A DNA stretch of 12,246 bases from an uncultured Methanobrevibacter sp. (lineage in GTDB: Archaea; Methanobacteriota; Methanobacteria; Methanobacteriales; Methanobacteriaceae). The first letter of the stretch is position 1. Every line of letters starts with the position of its first letter. The notes beneath the pieces were generated by a model, which saw nothing but the letters and a program-made list of their open reading frames with translations, searched no databases and had not been told where the DNA came from. The stretch lies in assembly GCA_902783085.1 (NCBI GenBank), contig CACZPT010000024.1, positions 1 through 12,246 of the forward strand. Reading direction: 5' to 3'. The translations under genes were made by a program, and so were the position numbers. Positions 1 to 5,837 of the stretch are shown one piece after another.

Positions 1-70
1 AATTAATGTATTTGATATGTGTATGTATAATTCGTAATACTTTTATTTTTAGATTTAACAAAAAAATTAA

Positions 71-340
71 TTATTCGGAACACTCATTAATTTATGGTCT
101 AAATTAACATATCGGGAGCAAAGTATTTTTATCTCCCTTTTGGACTCACCTTTAAAAAGAATAGAAATTGCTGATCAATTAAGGGTATCAACTGGATCTT
201 TAAGTAATAATTTAAATAATTTACAGAATCAGGGTTTGATTAAATTTGAAAATGAGAAATACCAAATATCTGAACCAATTTTAGCTAGATGGTTACAATT
301 GGAATTTAAAAATAAGGGTAATTTCCCATATAGGTTTTAG
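71..340 (+). pseudogene. C-terminal remnant of an archaeal AAA+ ATPase (winged-helix end)
   Basis: The open frame runs from just after a stop at 68-70 to the TAG at 338-340. A TTG at 140 could start a 66-residue peptide, but protein-like sequence continues upstream of it in the same frame, so this is the tail of a larger gene. The sequence reads as a winged helix-turn-helix (REQSIFISLL, then KRIEIADQLRVSTGSLSNNL and LQNQGLIKFE). It ends in the ARWLQLEFKNKG tail typical of archaeal ATPases whose P-loop NTPase domain is followed by a DNA-binding-like wHTH. The whole NTPase domain is absent, since 1-70 contains no Walker motif. A GGTGAC box overlapping the stop leads straight into the broken transglutaminase, so the two were probably once adjacent genes. 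It is most likely a dead fragment. Confidence 0.6.
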
Positions 341-349
341 GTGACATTT

Positions 350-900
350 ATGGCTGAGTATTTTAACTGAAACACCAAGTATCGATTACATGAATCCTCA
401 TATTCAAGAAAAAGGTTGATGAATTAATCAGCCAATCAGATGATGATGAGGATTATATCAAAAGATGTTATATGTTTGTTAGGGATGAAATTCCTTACTC
501 TTGGGATATTGGAACAAACATTGTTTCAAAAACGGCCAGTGAGTCATTGATGAATAAAACTAGGACATGTTGGGTAAAATCAGGTCTTTTTACAGCATTT
601 CTAAGGGCAAATGGAATTCCCTCAAGAATCAGCTATCAACTTCTGACAATAGCGGAGGATGATAGTGAAGGCCACATTGTTCATGCTTTAAATACAGTTT
701 TCATTAGAAATAAATGGATTAGGCTTGATACCTGAGTAAATAATGAAAATATGCATAGAGTTTAGTTTGGATAAGGATCAATTGGCTTTTCAAGAAATGT
801 GGGTTTAGAGGAATTGGATATCGTGAACGCATAGCTAAAGACAGGTTTGGAAAATGGCAGAATACAACATTGATGGAACTAATATTGTTAAGGCATTAGA
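350..900 (+). pseudogene. Transglutaminase-like cysteine protease-fold protein, broken by frameshifts and a stop
   Basis: The ATG at 350 has a GGTGAC ribosome binding site at 340-345. Reading MAEYLTETPSIDYMNPHIQE requires a frame change in the T run near 360. A second frame change at the GG of 414-415 restores VDELISQ and runs into the core at 472-735. The core carries the transglutaminase triad: Cys (codon 568-570, context TCWVKSGLF), His (HALNTVFI) and Asp (KWIRLD). Codon 733-735 is TGA directly after RLDT, where relatives have Arg-Gly. A frame change near 755 recovers EFSLDKDQLAF, another near 795 recovers RNVGLEELD, and a degraded tail continues to about 900. The ancestral protein was probably 180-200 residues. 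With at least four frame changes and one nonsense codon, function is very unlikely. The triad is visible; the family assignment rests on motif memory. Confidence 0.8.
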
Positions 901-1183
901 ATGAAAATCGCCAGTTTCGAAAATGCCATGGAGATATGTCCAAATACTGTCAAGAACCACTCTATGACGAAATGTTATTATTGTCTGTATCCATCTAAAA
1001 AAGTAAAAATTTTTTCTTCTAAAATAAATTGGTTTTACCTGGGATCTGATTTTTGCTTTATTCACACCAAATTTTAGTTATTCATATTTGGTGTTATCGT
1101 CGAAGAATAATCTGTTTTGTTTGATTAAATTCGCAGTTGGTCTAGCTATATTGTACTTAGAATTGATTGTGTTTTCTAACTAA
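895..1183 (+). pseudogene. Deleted remnant of a second tadC-like (T2SSF) gene
   Basis: Two blocks match the intact tadC homologue that follows. Bases 911-974 align with 1622-1686, including the shared run CAGTTTCGAAAATGCCATGG, and encode SFENAMEDMSKY...PLYDEM apart from a 1-bp deletion near 931. Bases 1040-1094 align with about 2008-2070, and 1124-1183 read IKFAVGLAILYLELIVFSN-stop. That tail lines up with VKFSIPLVIVAYIIFYGISN at residues 279-298 of the intact protein. About 250 bp between the blocks and the first 110 or so codons are missing. The remnant therefore looks like a paralogue with an internal deletion. The first block is certain by eye; the second is weaker because the DNA is AT-rich. 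Confidence 0.65.
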
Positions 1184-1251
1184 ATTTCCATTACTCATTT
1201 AAGGAAATATTCTAAAAAGTCGGTAAAATTCATTTAACTCATAACTGGGGT

Positions 1252-1259
1252 TTTATATA
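1252..1259 (+). promoter_or_regulatory. TATA box for the tadC homologue
   Basis: TTTATATA matches the methanogen TATA consensus. It lies 30 bp before the ATG at 1282, which puts the expected start of transcription at or within a few bases of the ATG. No Shine-Dalgarno sequence precedes the ATG, so the mRNA may be leaderless. This is inferred from spacing alone. Confidence 0.5.
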
Positions 1260-1281
1260 CTATTAAGCTAATAATAACTCT

Positions 1282-2202
1282 ATGAAATTCAAAAGTATAA
1301 TTTTAATATCAAATGTAATAGAAAATAGAATGCCAGAAAAATATTTGTTGTCATTTCAGGAATTTTTACTCTCTGGATCGATTTTTACTGGAGCATCTGA
1401 ATTTTTAGCTTTGATTGTAATTTTTTTATTAGTTACTGAAACGGTTCTAGTAATTTTGTCATTCATCTTAAATTTACCGTTATCAATATTATTTGCACCA
1501 TTTGTAATATTTCCAGCTATTTTCACATATGTTTCTATAAAACAAGAGCAGAATATAACAAAAATCGAGCAATCAGCACCTGATTTTTTAAGACAACTTT
1601 CTTCAATGTTGAATGTAGGTCTCAGTTTCGAAAATGCCATGGAAGATATGTCAAAATACGGCCGGGGACCACTTTACGATGAAATGCGTAGAACAATTTT
1701 GGAAATTAGGATGGGAAGAAATTTTGATGATGCTTGGAAGGCTATGGGTAAGCGATTGAAATCTAGGGAACTGGAACGTATTTTTATTATCATATTGGAT
1801 GGACGTAAAAGCGGTTCTAGTATGGCTGGTGTTATTATGGATGTGTCTAATGATTTAAGGGAGTTATTAGCTATTAAACGTGAGAGAAAATCTTCTGTAA
1901 TGATGTCTGTCATGTTTTTAATAATATCTGCTATTGTTGCAACACCTTTTTCTTTTGGGATGGTTAGTGTTTATTCGGATTTTATGCAGAATTTTGGAAA
2001 ATCGGGGGATTTGATTTTAATTGCGCCTTTTGCTGCTCAAATTTATTTGATCATTCATTCTCTTTTGGTTGGTTTAATTATTAGTGTTATTATGTATGGG
2101 AGCTTTAAAAAAGGAGTTAAATTTTCCATTCCTTTAGTTATTGTTGCTTATATTATTTTTTATGGTATTTCAAACTTTGCAGGGACGTTTTTTATTTCTT
2201 AA
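1282..2202 (+). CDS. TadC-like archaeal type II/IV secretion system F-domain membrane protein
   Basis: This 306-residue integral membrane protein is related to the platform proteins (TadC/PilC/FlaJ, T2SSF domain) that anchor type IV pilus-like assembly machines. Hydrophobic segments lie at about 41-62 and 66-86, followed by a cytoplasmic T2SSF core at about 95-205 (APDFLRQLSSMLNVGLSFENAM, then LDGRKSGSS). Further hydrophobic segments lie at about 207-229, 246-271 and 280-304. The length suits the single-domain archaeal form. The ATG at 1282 is chosen because a TATA box lies 30 bp upstream; an internal ATG at 1330 is possible. The next gene, 18 bp downstream, encodes a class III signal peptide protein, a plausible substrate. 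No assembly ATPase, signal peptidase or second platform protein is in the window, so those must act from elsewhere if the system works. A dead paralogue lies immediately upstream. Confidence 0.85.
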   Translation: MKFKSIILISNVIENRMPEKYLLSFQEFLLSGSIFTGASEFLALIVIFLLVTETVLVILSFILNLPLSILFAPFVIFPAIFTYVSIKQEQNITKIEQSAPDFLRQLSSMLNVGLSFENAMEDMSKYGRGPLYDEMRRTILEIRMGRNFDDAWKAMGKRLKSRELERIFIIILDGRKSGSSMAGVIMDVSNDLRELLAIKRERKSSVMMSVMFLIISAIVATPFSFGMVSVYSDFMQNFGKSGDLILIAPFAAQIYLIIHSLLVGLIISVIMYGSFKKGVKFSIPLVIVAYIIFYGISNFAGTFFIS

Positions 2203-2220
2203 AACGATTAAAGGTGATTT

Positions 2221-2406
2221 ATGATGGATGATAATTGTCAGGGTTCAGCAGAATTTATTTTACTTTTTGGTGGAATTATTGTGGTTGTTTTATTAATAAT
2301 ATTCTTTTATAGAAATTATATAGCTAATTTAAGTGATGAAATTAAATCAAAGGAAGTTAATGAATTTAGCAATGAATTAGATAGAATATCAGATTTGTTT
2401 ATATAA
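2221..2406 (+). CDS. Class III signal peptide (pilin-like) small protein
   Basis: This 61-residue protein has the archaeal class III signal layout: a short polar head, then QGSAEF and a hydrophobic stretch (ILLFGGIIVVVLLIIFFY, residues 13-30), then a polar, charged C-terminal half. In this family the peptidase EppA cleaves just before the Gln, leaving the hydrophobic stretch on the mature subunit for assembly into a pilus or adhesin filament. The residue before Gln here is Cys rather than the usual small Gly or Ala. The ribosome binding site AAGGTGAT (2211-2218) is very close to the ATG at 2221 and better spaced for the ATG at 2224, so the protein may begin one residue later. It follows the tadC homologue by 18 bp and is probably co-transcribed with it. 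The mature protein would be only about 55 residues, so a minor pilin is also possible. Confidence 0.8.
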   Translation: MMDDNCQGSAEFILLFGGIIVVVLLIIFFYRNYIANLSDEIKSKEVNEFSNELDRISDLFI

Positions 2407-2432
2407 TATTTTAATTGGAAAGGATATTAAGC

Positions 2433-2531
2433 ATGTGATTGTATTCAGGTTGGGTATTTAATACAAGAATTGTCATAACTATTGCAATTATTGCATTGAT
2501 AATGTTTCAAACCCTATTTGTTTCAACACTA
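2433..2531 (+). pseudogene. Tiny membrane ORF with TGA as its second codon
   Basis: An ATG at 2433 has GGAAAGGA at 2417-2424 at good spacing, but the next codon is TGA. The same frame then stays open to the TAA at 2529-2531. It encodes about 30 residues: a polar head (LYSGWVFNTR) and one hydrophobic helix (IVITIAIIALIMFQTLF). The simplest reading is a short single-pass membrane protein, third in the tadC operon, killed by one substitution such as CGA to TGA. A TTG at 2439 could rescue it, although its spacing from the ribosome binding site is long. I recognise no family. Confidence 0.35.
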
Positions 2532-2532
2532 T

Positions 2533-2548
2533 AATCTTTTTATTTTAA
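2533..2548 (+). terminator. T-rich tract, possible U-tract terminator
   Basis: The stop of the tiny ORF is followed at once by TCTTTTTATTTT, and no further coding sequence appears before the aldehyde dehydrogenase at 2577. Archaeal termination often needs only an oligo-U tract. There is no hairpin, so this is weak. Confidence 0.3.
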
Positions 2549-2576
2549 AATATTCATATTAAATAATGGTGATAAT

Positions 2577-3989
2577 ATGCATATGTTAATTAATGGTGAA
2601 CATGTAAGTGATATGGATGAAATAGAAGTTAAAAACCCATATAATGGTGAAGTTATTGATACAGTGCCTATTTCACATTTAAACAATGTTGATAAGGCAA
2701 TTAAAGCAGCTAATAATGCTAAAAAAGAATTACAGGAAATGTCAGCATTTAAAGTATCAAATAAATTATATAATGTATGTGAAAAATTAAAAGAACACAG
2801 GGAAGAATTTGCAGAACTTTTAACAAAAGAAGTTGGAAAACCAATCAATGAATCTTATGTTGAATTGGATAGATCTATTGAAACATTAAAACTTGCAGCT
2901 GAAGAAGCTAAAAGAATTTATGGTGAATCAGTACCATTAAGTGCAGGTCTAAACGGAAAAGGATTTTTCGCATTCACACAAAAAGTTCCACTGGGTGTTG
3001 TTGTAGCTATTACACCATTTAATTATCCGCTAAATTTAACAATCCATAAAATTGCACCAGCTATAGCCTGTAAAAACACAGTAATAATTAAACCACCAAC
3101 TGACGCTCCTTTAACTGTTATGAAATTTGCAGAAATTGTTAATGAAGAATTTCCAGATGGTGTTATCAATACAATAACTGGTTATGGCTCTGAAGTTGGA
3201 GATGCATTAGTAGCTTCTGATAAAGTTAATAAAATTTCATTCACTGGTAGTGTCATGACTGGTTTTTTAATATCTAATCGTGCCGGAATGAAAAAAGTAA
3301 CCTTGGAATTAGGTGGAAATGACCCATTAATCGTATTGGATGATGCGGATGTTGATGCGGCAGTTAAAGGAGTTATTAACGGTGCTTATTTAAATGCCGG
3401 TCAAGTATGTATGGGTGTTAAAAGAATAATTGTCCAAGAGGGGATTTATGATGAATTTAAGGATAAATTAGTAAAAGAAACTTCTAAAATAAAACAGGGA
3501 AATCCATTAGATAAAAATACTACTCTGGGAACATTAATAAGCGAAAAAGCAGCTATTCACGTAGAAGAAGCAGTTAACAATGCAGTCGATAATGGTGCTG
3601 AAATATTGATTGGCGGTAAACGTGATGGTGCATTTTTCGAAGCAACTGTTATTGATAAAATAACTCATGATATGGATTTGGTTGTAAGAGAAACATTTGG
3701 TCCAATAGCCCCATTAATCAAAGTAAATAATGTTGATGAAGCAATTGATGTAGCCAATTCTACAGAATATGGTCTTCAAGCAGGAGTATTCACACAAAAC
3801 TATAAAAACGCATTAAGATGTGCAAATGAAATTGAAGCTGGAACAGTATTTGTTAATAAACAATCAACCTTTAGAACAGATAACATGCCTTTCGGCGGAT
3901 TTAAAAACAGTGGTTGTGGAAAAGAAGGAATCAAATATGCTGTAGATGAAATGACTAAAACAAAATTAATCGGGTTGAATCTAAGATAA
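2577..3989 (+). CDS. Lactaldehyde dehydrogenase (CofA-type, ALDH superfamily)
   Basis: This is a full-length 470-residue NAD(P)-dependent aldehyde dehydrogenase. Catalytic parts are all present: Asn148 in TPFNYP, Lys172 in IKPP, the coenzyme loop FTGS at 222-225, the general base Glu244 in LELGGN, the nucleophile Cys278 in AGQVCMG, and RETFGP with Glu372. The sequence, including the C-terminal FRTDNMPFGGFKNSG block, resembles the methanogen lactaldehyde dehydrogenase CofA (MJ1411 type). CofA oxidises lactaldehyde to lactate for the lactyl part of coenzyme F420. A non-phosphorylating glyceraldehyde-3-phosphate dehydrogenase activity is the main alternative. GGTGAT at 2568-2573 is only 3 bp from the ATG at 2577 and 9 bp from an ATG at 2583, so the start could be two codons later; the longer form matches relatives better. 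Its last 9 bases overlap the tail of the opposing tRNA-binding gene. Confidence 0.85.
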   Translation: MHMLINGEHVSDMDEIEVKNPYNGEVIDTVPISHLNNVDKAIKAANNAKKELQEMSAFKVSNKLYNVCEKLKEHREEFAELLTKEVGKPINESYVELDRSIETLKLAAEEAKRIYGESVPLSAGLNGKGFFAFTQKVPLGVVVAITPFNYPLNLTIHKIAPAIACKNTVIIKPPTDAPLTVMKFAEIVNEEFPDGVINTITGYGSEVGDALVASDKVNKISFTGSVMTGFLISNRAGMKKVTLELGGNDPLIVLDDADVDAAVKGVINGAYLNAGQVCMGVKRIIVQEGIYDEFKDKLVKETSKIKQGNPLDKNTTLGTLISEKAAIHVEEAVNNAVDNGAEILIGGKRDGAFFEATVIDKITHDMDLVVRETFGPIAPLIKVNNVDEAIDVANSTEYGLQAGVFTQNYKNALRCANEIEAGTVFVNKQSTFRTDNMPFGGFKNSGCGKEGIKYAVDEMTKTKLIGLNLR

Positions 3990-4703
3990 GTAAGATTCAA
4001 CTAAATTACGTGTTTCATTAAGAGATTCAATCGGAATACCTTTAGGCATTTTTCCTAATTCTCCATCTACTTCTTTTAAAATACTACCTTCCATTCCCAA
4101 AAACATTCCTTCACTAACAGTGTCCATAAATGTCTGTGGGGGCAATAGAGAAACTCCAACACGATTGCCTTCTTTAACATTCAAATCATTAGTAACAACT
4201 GTAATCGCACGTTTACCTAAATTAACATTACAAATCATTAATGAATCGGCTTTTGGGTGTTTAGTAACACTCATTATTTCTCCAACTTTAATATCAATTC
4301 CAATAATCGGATCATTAATAGGGCCAAGTGCTAATCTGTCTTTAAGTCCTAAAAGTGTATCTATGAAAAATCTTACTTTTGCAATGTTTTCTGCTGTTTT
4401 TTCCCTGTCTTCTTTTGGTGATGCATTTAAAAAGTTTTTATTCCAACCTTCACCACCTAAACATTCTACAATCTTTTCAGCTTTTTCTTGTAGGCTTTTA
4501 ACATCTGCTGAATTTACTAAATCGTCTCCTTCAAGATATGAATACATTAATGACTGAAAATCACTCTTCATTAACTTTCCAGTTTCAATAGCTAGTTTTT
4601 TATTCCAATTTCCTCTAAATGATGCTGTTGGAATCAGATTTAGATAATTTTCTCTTGATTTATTTGCTACTAATATTCTATAATCTTTACTTGTATCCCA
4701 CAA
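3981..4703 (-). CDS. tRNA-binding (EMAP/OB-fold) domain protein
   Basis: This 240-residue protein has two parts. The C-terminal region (about 136-230) is a tRNA_bind OB fold, as found at the end of methionyl-tRNA synthetase, in Arc1p/EMAPII and in Trbp111. It shows VGEIMSVTKHPKADSLMICN, with the family HPKAD signature at 149-153, then VVTNDLNVKEGNRVGV and SEGMFLGMEG. The N-terminal part (1-130) is mostly helical and charged (KSLQEKAEKIVECLGG, KTAENIAKVRFFIDTLLGLK) and is conserved in methanogens without a known role. It probably binds tRNA or an aminoacyl-tRNA synthetase as an accessory factor. The start is a TTG at 4703: AAGGAG lies 8 bases before it and no better ATG is near. The gene converges on the aldehyde dehydrogenase and overlaps it by 9 bp. 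Confidence 0.8.
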   Translation of the reverse strand: MWDTSKDYRILVANKSRENYLNLIPTASFRGNWNKKLAIETGKLMKSDFQSLMYSYLEGDDLVNSADVKSLQEKAEKIVECLGGEGWNKNFLNASPKEDREKTAENIAKVRFFIDTLLGLKDRLALGPINDPIIGIDIKVGEIMSVTKHPKADSLMICNVNLGKRAITVVTNDLNVKEGNRVGVSLLPPQTFMDTVSEGMFLGMEGSILKEVDGELGKMPKGIPIESLNETRNLVESYLS

Positions 4704-4744
4704 TTTATTATCTCCTTTATCTTATAGTCTATTACTTAATGTTT

Positions 4745-4757
4745 TTACATTTTGTAA
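4745..4757. promoter_or_regulatory. Inverted repeat TTACA-TTT-TGTAA upstream of the tRNA-binding gene
   Basis: This perfect 5-bp dyad with a 3-base spacer lies 42 bp upstream of the TTG start at 4703, roughly where the - strand promoter should be. It has the size of an operator for a dimeric regulator. It may also be chance in AT-rich DNA. Confidence 0.25.
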
Positions 4758-4779
4758 TATTATTCTTGGGTTGTATTCT

Positions 4780-4827
4780 CTTGTGAGTAATAAGGTTTAC
4801 CAAGCTATCCCTCGTTGACTTGCGAGT
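4780..4827 (+). repeat. Imperfect direct repeat in the divergent promoter gap
   Basis: CTTGTGAGT at 4780-4788 recurs as CTTGCGAGT at 4819-4827, 39 bp apart (start to start) and just upstream of the TATA box at 4837. This stretch is less AT-rich than the rest of the gap and contains no gene or recognisable RNA. Paired regulator sites are possible. The rest of 4704-4878 holds only promoter-like sequence. Confidence 0.3.
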
Positions 4828-4836
4828 TCATTATAC

Positions 4837-4846
4837 TTATATATAT
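4837..4846 (+). promoter_or_regulatory. TATA box for the 80-residue orphan gene
   Basis: TTATATATAT at 4837-4846 lies about 35-40 bp before the TTG at 4879. Transcription would begin near 4866-4872, leaving almost no leader, which fits the lack of a good ribosome binding site. Confidence 0.45.
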
Positions 4847-4878
4847 GCACACAACATATTTAAAAATAAACCAGGCAT

Positions 4879-5121
4879 TTGATAAAGAGTAAAAAGTGTT
4901 ATTTTGAAACAAGTTTCGATGAATTCAAAAATAATATTCTTGATGTTGAATATATTTCATTTACTGATGAACATGATTTATTTTTTATTTTAAGAAAGCC
5001 TGAAGGTGTTATTTTAGACATGCTTGATGTTACTTCGGAATCAGATGAGGATGAATTAAAATTTGTTGAATGGATGAGTGAATGTATTATTTTAATTGTT
5101 CCAATTATGGTAATTTTTTAA
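4879..5121 (+). CDS. Hypothetical small acidic protein
   Basis: I do not recognise this 80-residue product. It is acidic, with Asp/Glu-rich stretches at 11-33 and 52-65 (SESDEDELKF). It ends in a hydrophobic tail (CIILIVPIMVIF, residues 69-80) that could be a membrane anchor or the buried edge of a fold. The start is uncertain. The only candidate is the TTG at 4879, because an in-frame stop lies at 4867-4869, and the nearest purine-rich element (CCAGG) is too close. A TATA box at 4837-4846 supports transcription from about this point. It stands alone between a divergent tRNA-binding gene and a 243-bp AT-rich gap. It may be a fast-evolving lineage-specific gene or the surviving end of a longer one. 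Confidence 0.5.
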   Translation: MIKSKKCYFETSFDEFKNNILDVEYISFTDEHDLFFILRKPEGVILDMLDVTSESDEDELKFVEWMSECIILIVPIMVIF

Positions 5122-5364
5122 CATTTCTATTAAATTTTATTAGTCATTATTTGAAATTTGCTGGTTAGTATCATAAACATTAATAAGTTAATAATTTTCT
5201 TTTTGTTCAGAAAATTTTCATGTTTTTTAGCTTAATTTTTTCATTTTACTTAAATTTTTTATCATAACTATTATTTAAATCATAAACTATTTATATTAAC
5301 AAATAAAATAAATTTATACATGTTTATCAGTTAATTTTATTGATGATTATCTGGAGTGTTAAAA
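5122..5364. other. AT-rich gap with T-tracts and PRC-barrel promoter
   Basis: No coding sequence was seen. T-runs at about 5197-5207 and 5222-5240 flank the palindrome GAAAATTTTC near 5212 and probably end transcription of the orphan gene. TATA-like TTTATATT (5290-5297) and TTTATACA (5313-5320) lie at promoter distance from the PRC-barrel gene. The second would give a leader of about 20 bases containing its ribosome binding site. Confidence 0.45.
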
Positions 5365-5787
5365 ATGGTAGAAGTTTCAAGTTTACGTAACTTAAGTATA
5401 TATACAAACACAGGACATTATGTTGGTCAAGTTGAAGATATTGTTTTAAATATTAGATTAGGAACTATTTCAAAATTGCAAGTTAGGGCTGTTGAGCCTC
5501 AAAGAAAACAAGTAAGTTTTATTGATACAATTAAAGATACTTTCCATGGGGGAATTCCTAATGATGATGTGGGTGTAAGGTCTTTTCAAAATGATTTATT
5601 AACTGTTGATTTTGATAAAGTCCAAGCTATTGGGGATATTATGTTAATAAATCCTAGAGATATTAAAAAAGTTAACGCTGAACCACAAATTCCTGATTCT
5701 GTTGCTCCTAATCATACTCCACAAAAAGCTCCAAAGCCAGAAAATCAACCAAATACTGAAAGTCATTTTGGACCTGAAAGATTATAA
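5365..5787 (+). CDS. PRC-barrel domain protein
   Basis: This 140-residue protein has a PRC-barrel at about 1-95 (VSSLRNLSIYTNTGHYVGQVEDIVLN, then GTISKLQVRAV and, near the end, VQAIGDIMLIN). PRC-barrels are small beta-barrels found in RimM, in photosynthetic reaction centre subunit H and, in archaea, in stand-alone proteins including CdpB cell division factors. The barrel is followed by a proline-rich, probably disordered tail (residues 103-140, repeated P, Q and N). A GTG at 5356 would add three residues but overlaps the Shine-Dalgarno GGAGTG (5353-5358), which is correctly spaced for the ATG at 5365, so that start is chosen. It has its own promoter and a strong terminator and looks monocistronic. 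Its partner is not evident from the sequence. Confidence 0.8.
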   Translation: MVEVSSLRNLSIYTNTGHYVGQVEDIVLNIRLGTISKLQVRAVEPQRKQVSFIDTIKDTFHGGIPNDDVGVRSFQNDLLTVDFDKVQAIGDIMLINPRDIKKVNAEPQIPDSVAPNHTPQKAPKPENQPNTESHFGPERL

Positions 5788-5826
5788 TATTTAATCTTTC
5801 GACTATTTTTATTATTTATTTTTTTC
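5776..5826 (+). terminator. Hairpin plus U-tract terminator of the PRC-barrel gene
   Basis: GAAAGATTA (5776-5784) pairs perfectly with TAATCTTTC (5792-5800) around a 7-base loop that contains most of the stop codon. It is followed by GACTATTTTTATTATTTATTTTTTT to 5826. The 9-bp stem plus long T-tract resembles a bacterial intrinsic terminator. Because the stem includes the last codons and the stop, a terminating ribosome would disrupt it. Confidence 0.6.
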
Positions 5827-5837
5827 CGTGATTTTTT

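Noticed and set aside
733..735. In-frame TGA in the transglutaminase gene as a possible selenocysteine or recoded codon.
   Set aside because: The gene has several other frameshifts, relatives have Arg here, and no SECIS-like structure was seen. It is a nonsense mutation.
835..1065. A 76-codon - strand ORF.
   Set aside because: It is antisense to the tadC relic, has no ribosome binding site and no protein-like motif.
901..1077. A 58-codon + strand ORF beginning ATG AAA ATC GCC.
   Set aside because: It crosses the tadC relic out of its ancestral frame after SFENAM and has no ribosome binding site. It is a product of the deletion and frameshift.
1064..1094. Perfect 9-bp inverted repeat ACACCAAAT...ATTTGGTGT, which could be a terminator or an insertion element end.
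   Set aside because: It lies inside the stretch that aligns with the intact tadC gene, no T-tract follows, and no transposase or target duplication is visible. Probably chance.
1356..1640. A 94-codon - strand ORF opposite tadC; similar antisense frames lie at 1674-1913 and 2540-2848.
   Set aside because: The + strand frames are strongly supported by T2SSF and ALDH motifs. The antisense frames read as low-information shadows.
4120..4557. A 145-codon + strand ORF opposite the tRNA-binding gene.
   Set aside because: The - strand frame carries the HPKAD OB-fold signature and a good ribosome binding site. The + frame is its shadow.
4765..4830. Less AT-rich stretch considered as a tRNA or riboswitch.
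   Set aside because: No cloverleaf, CCA-adjacent acceptor stem or known aptamer core could be drawn. The stems are only 4-5 bp.
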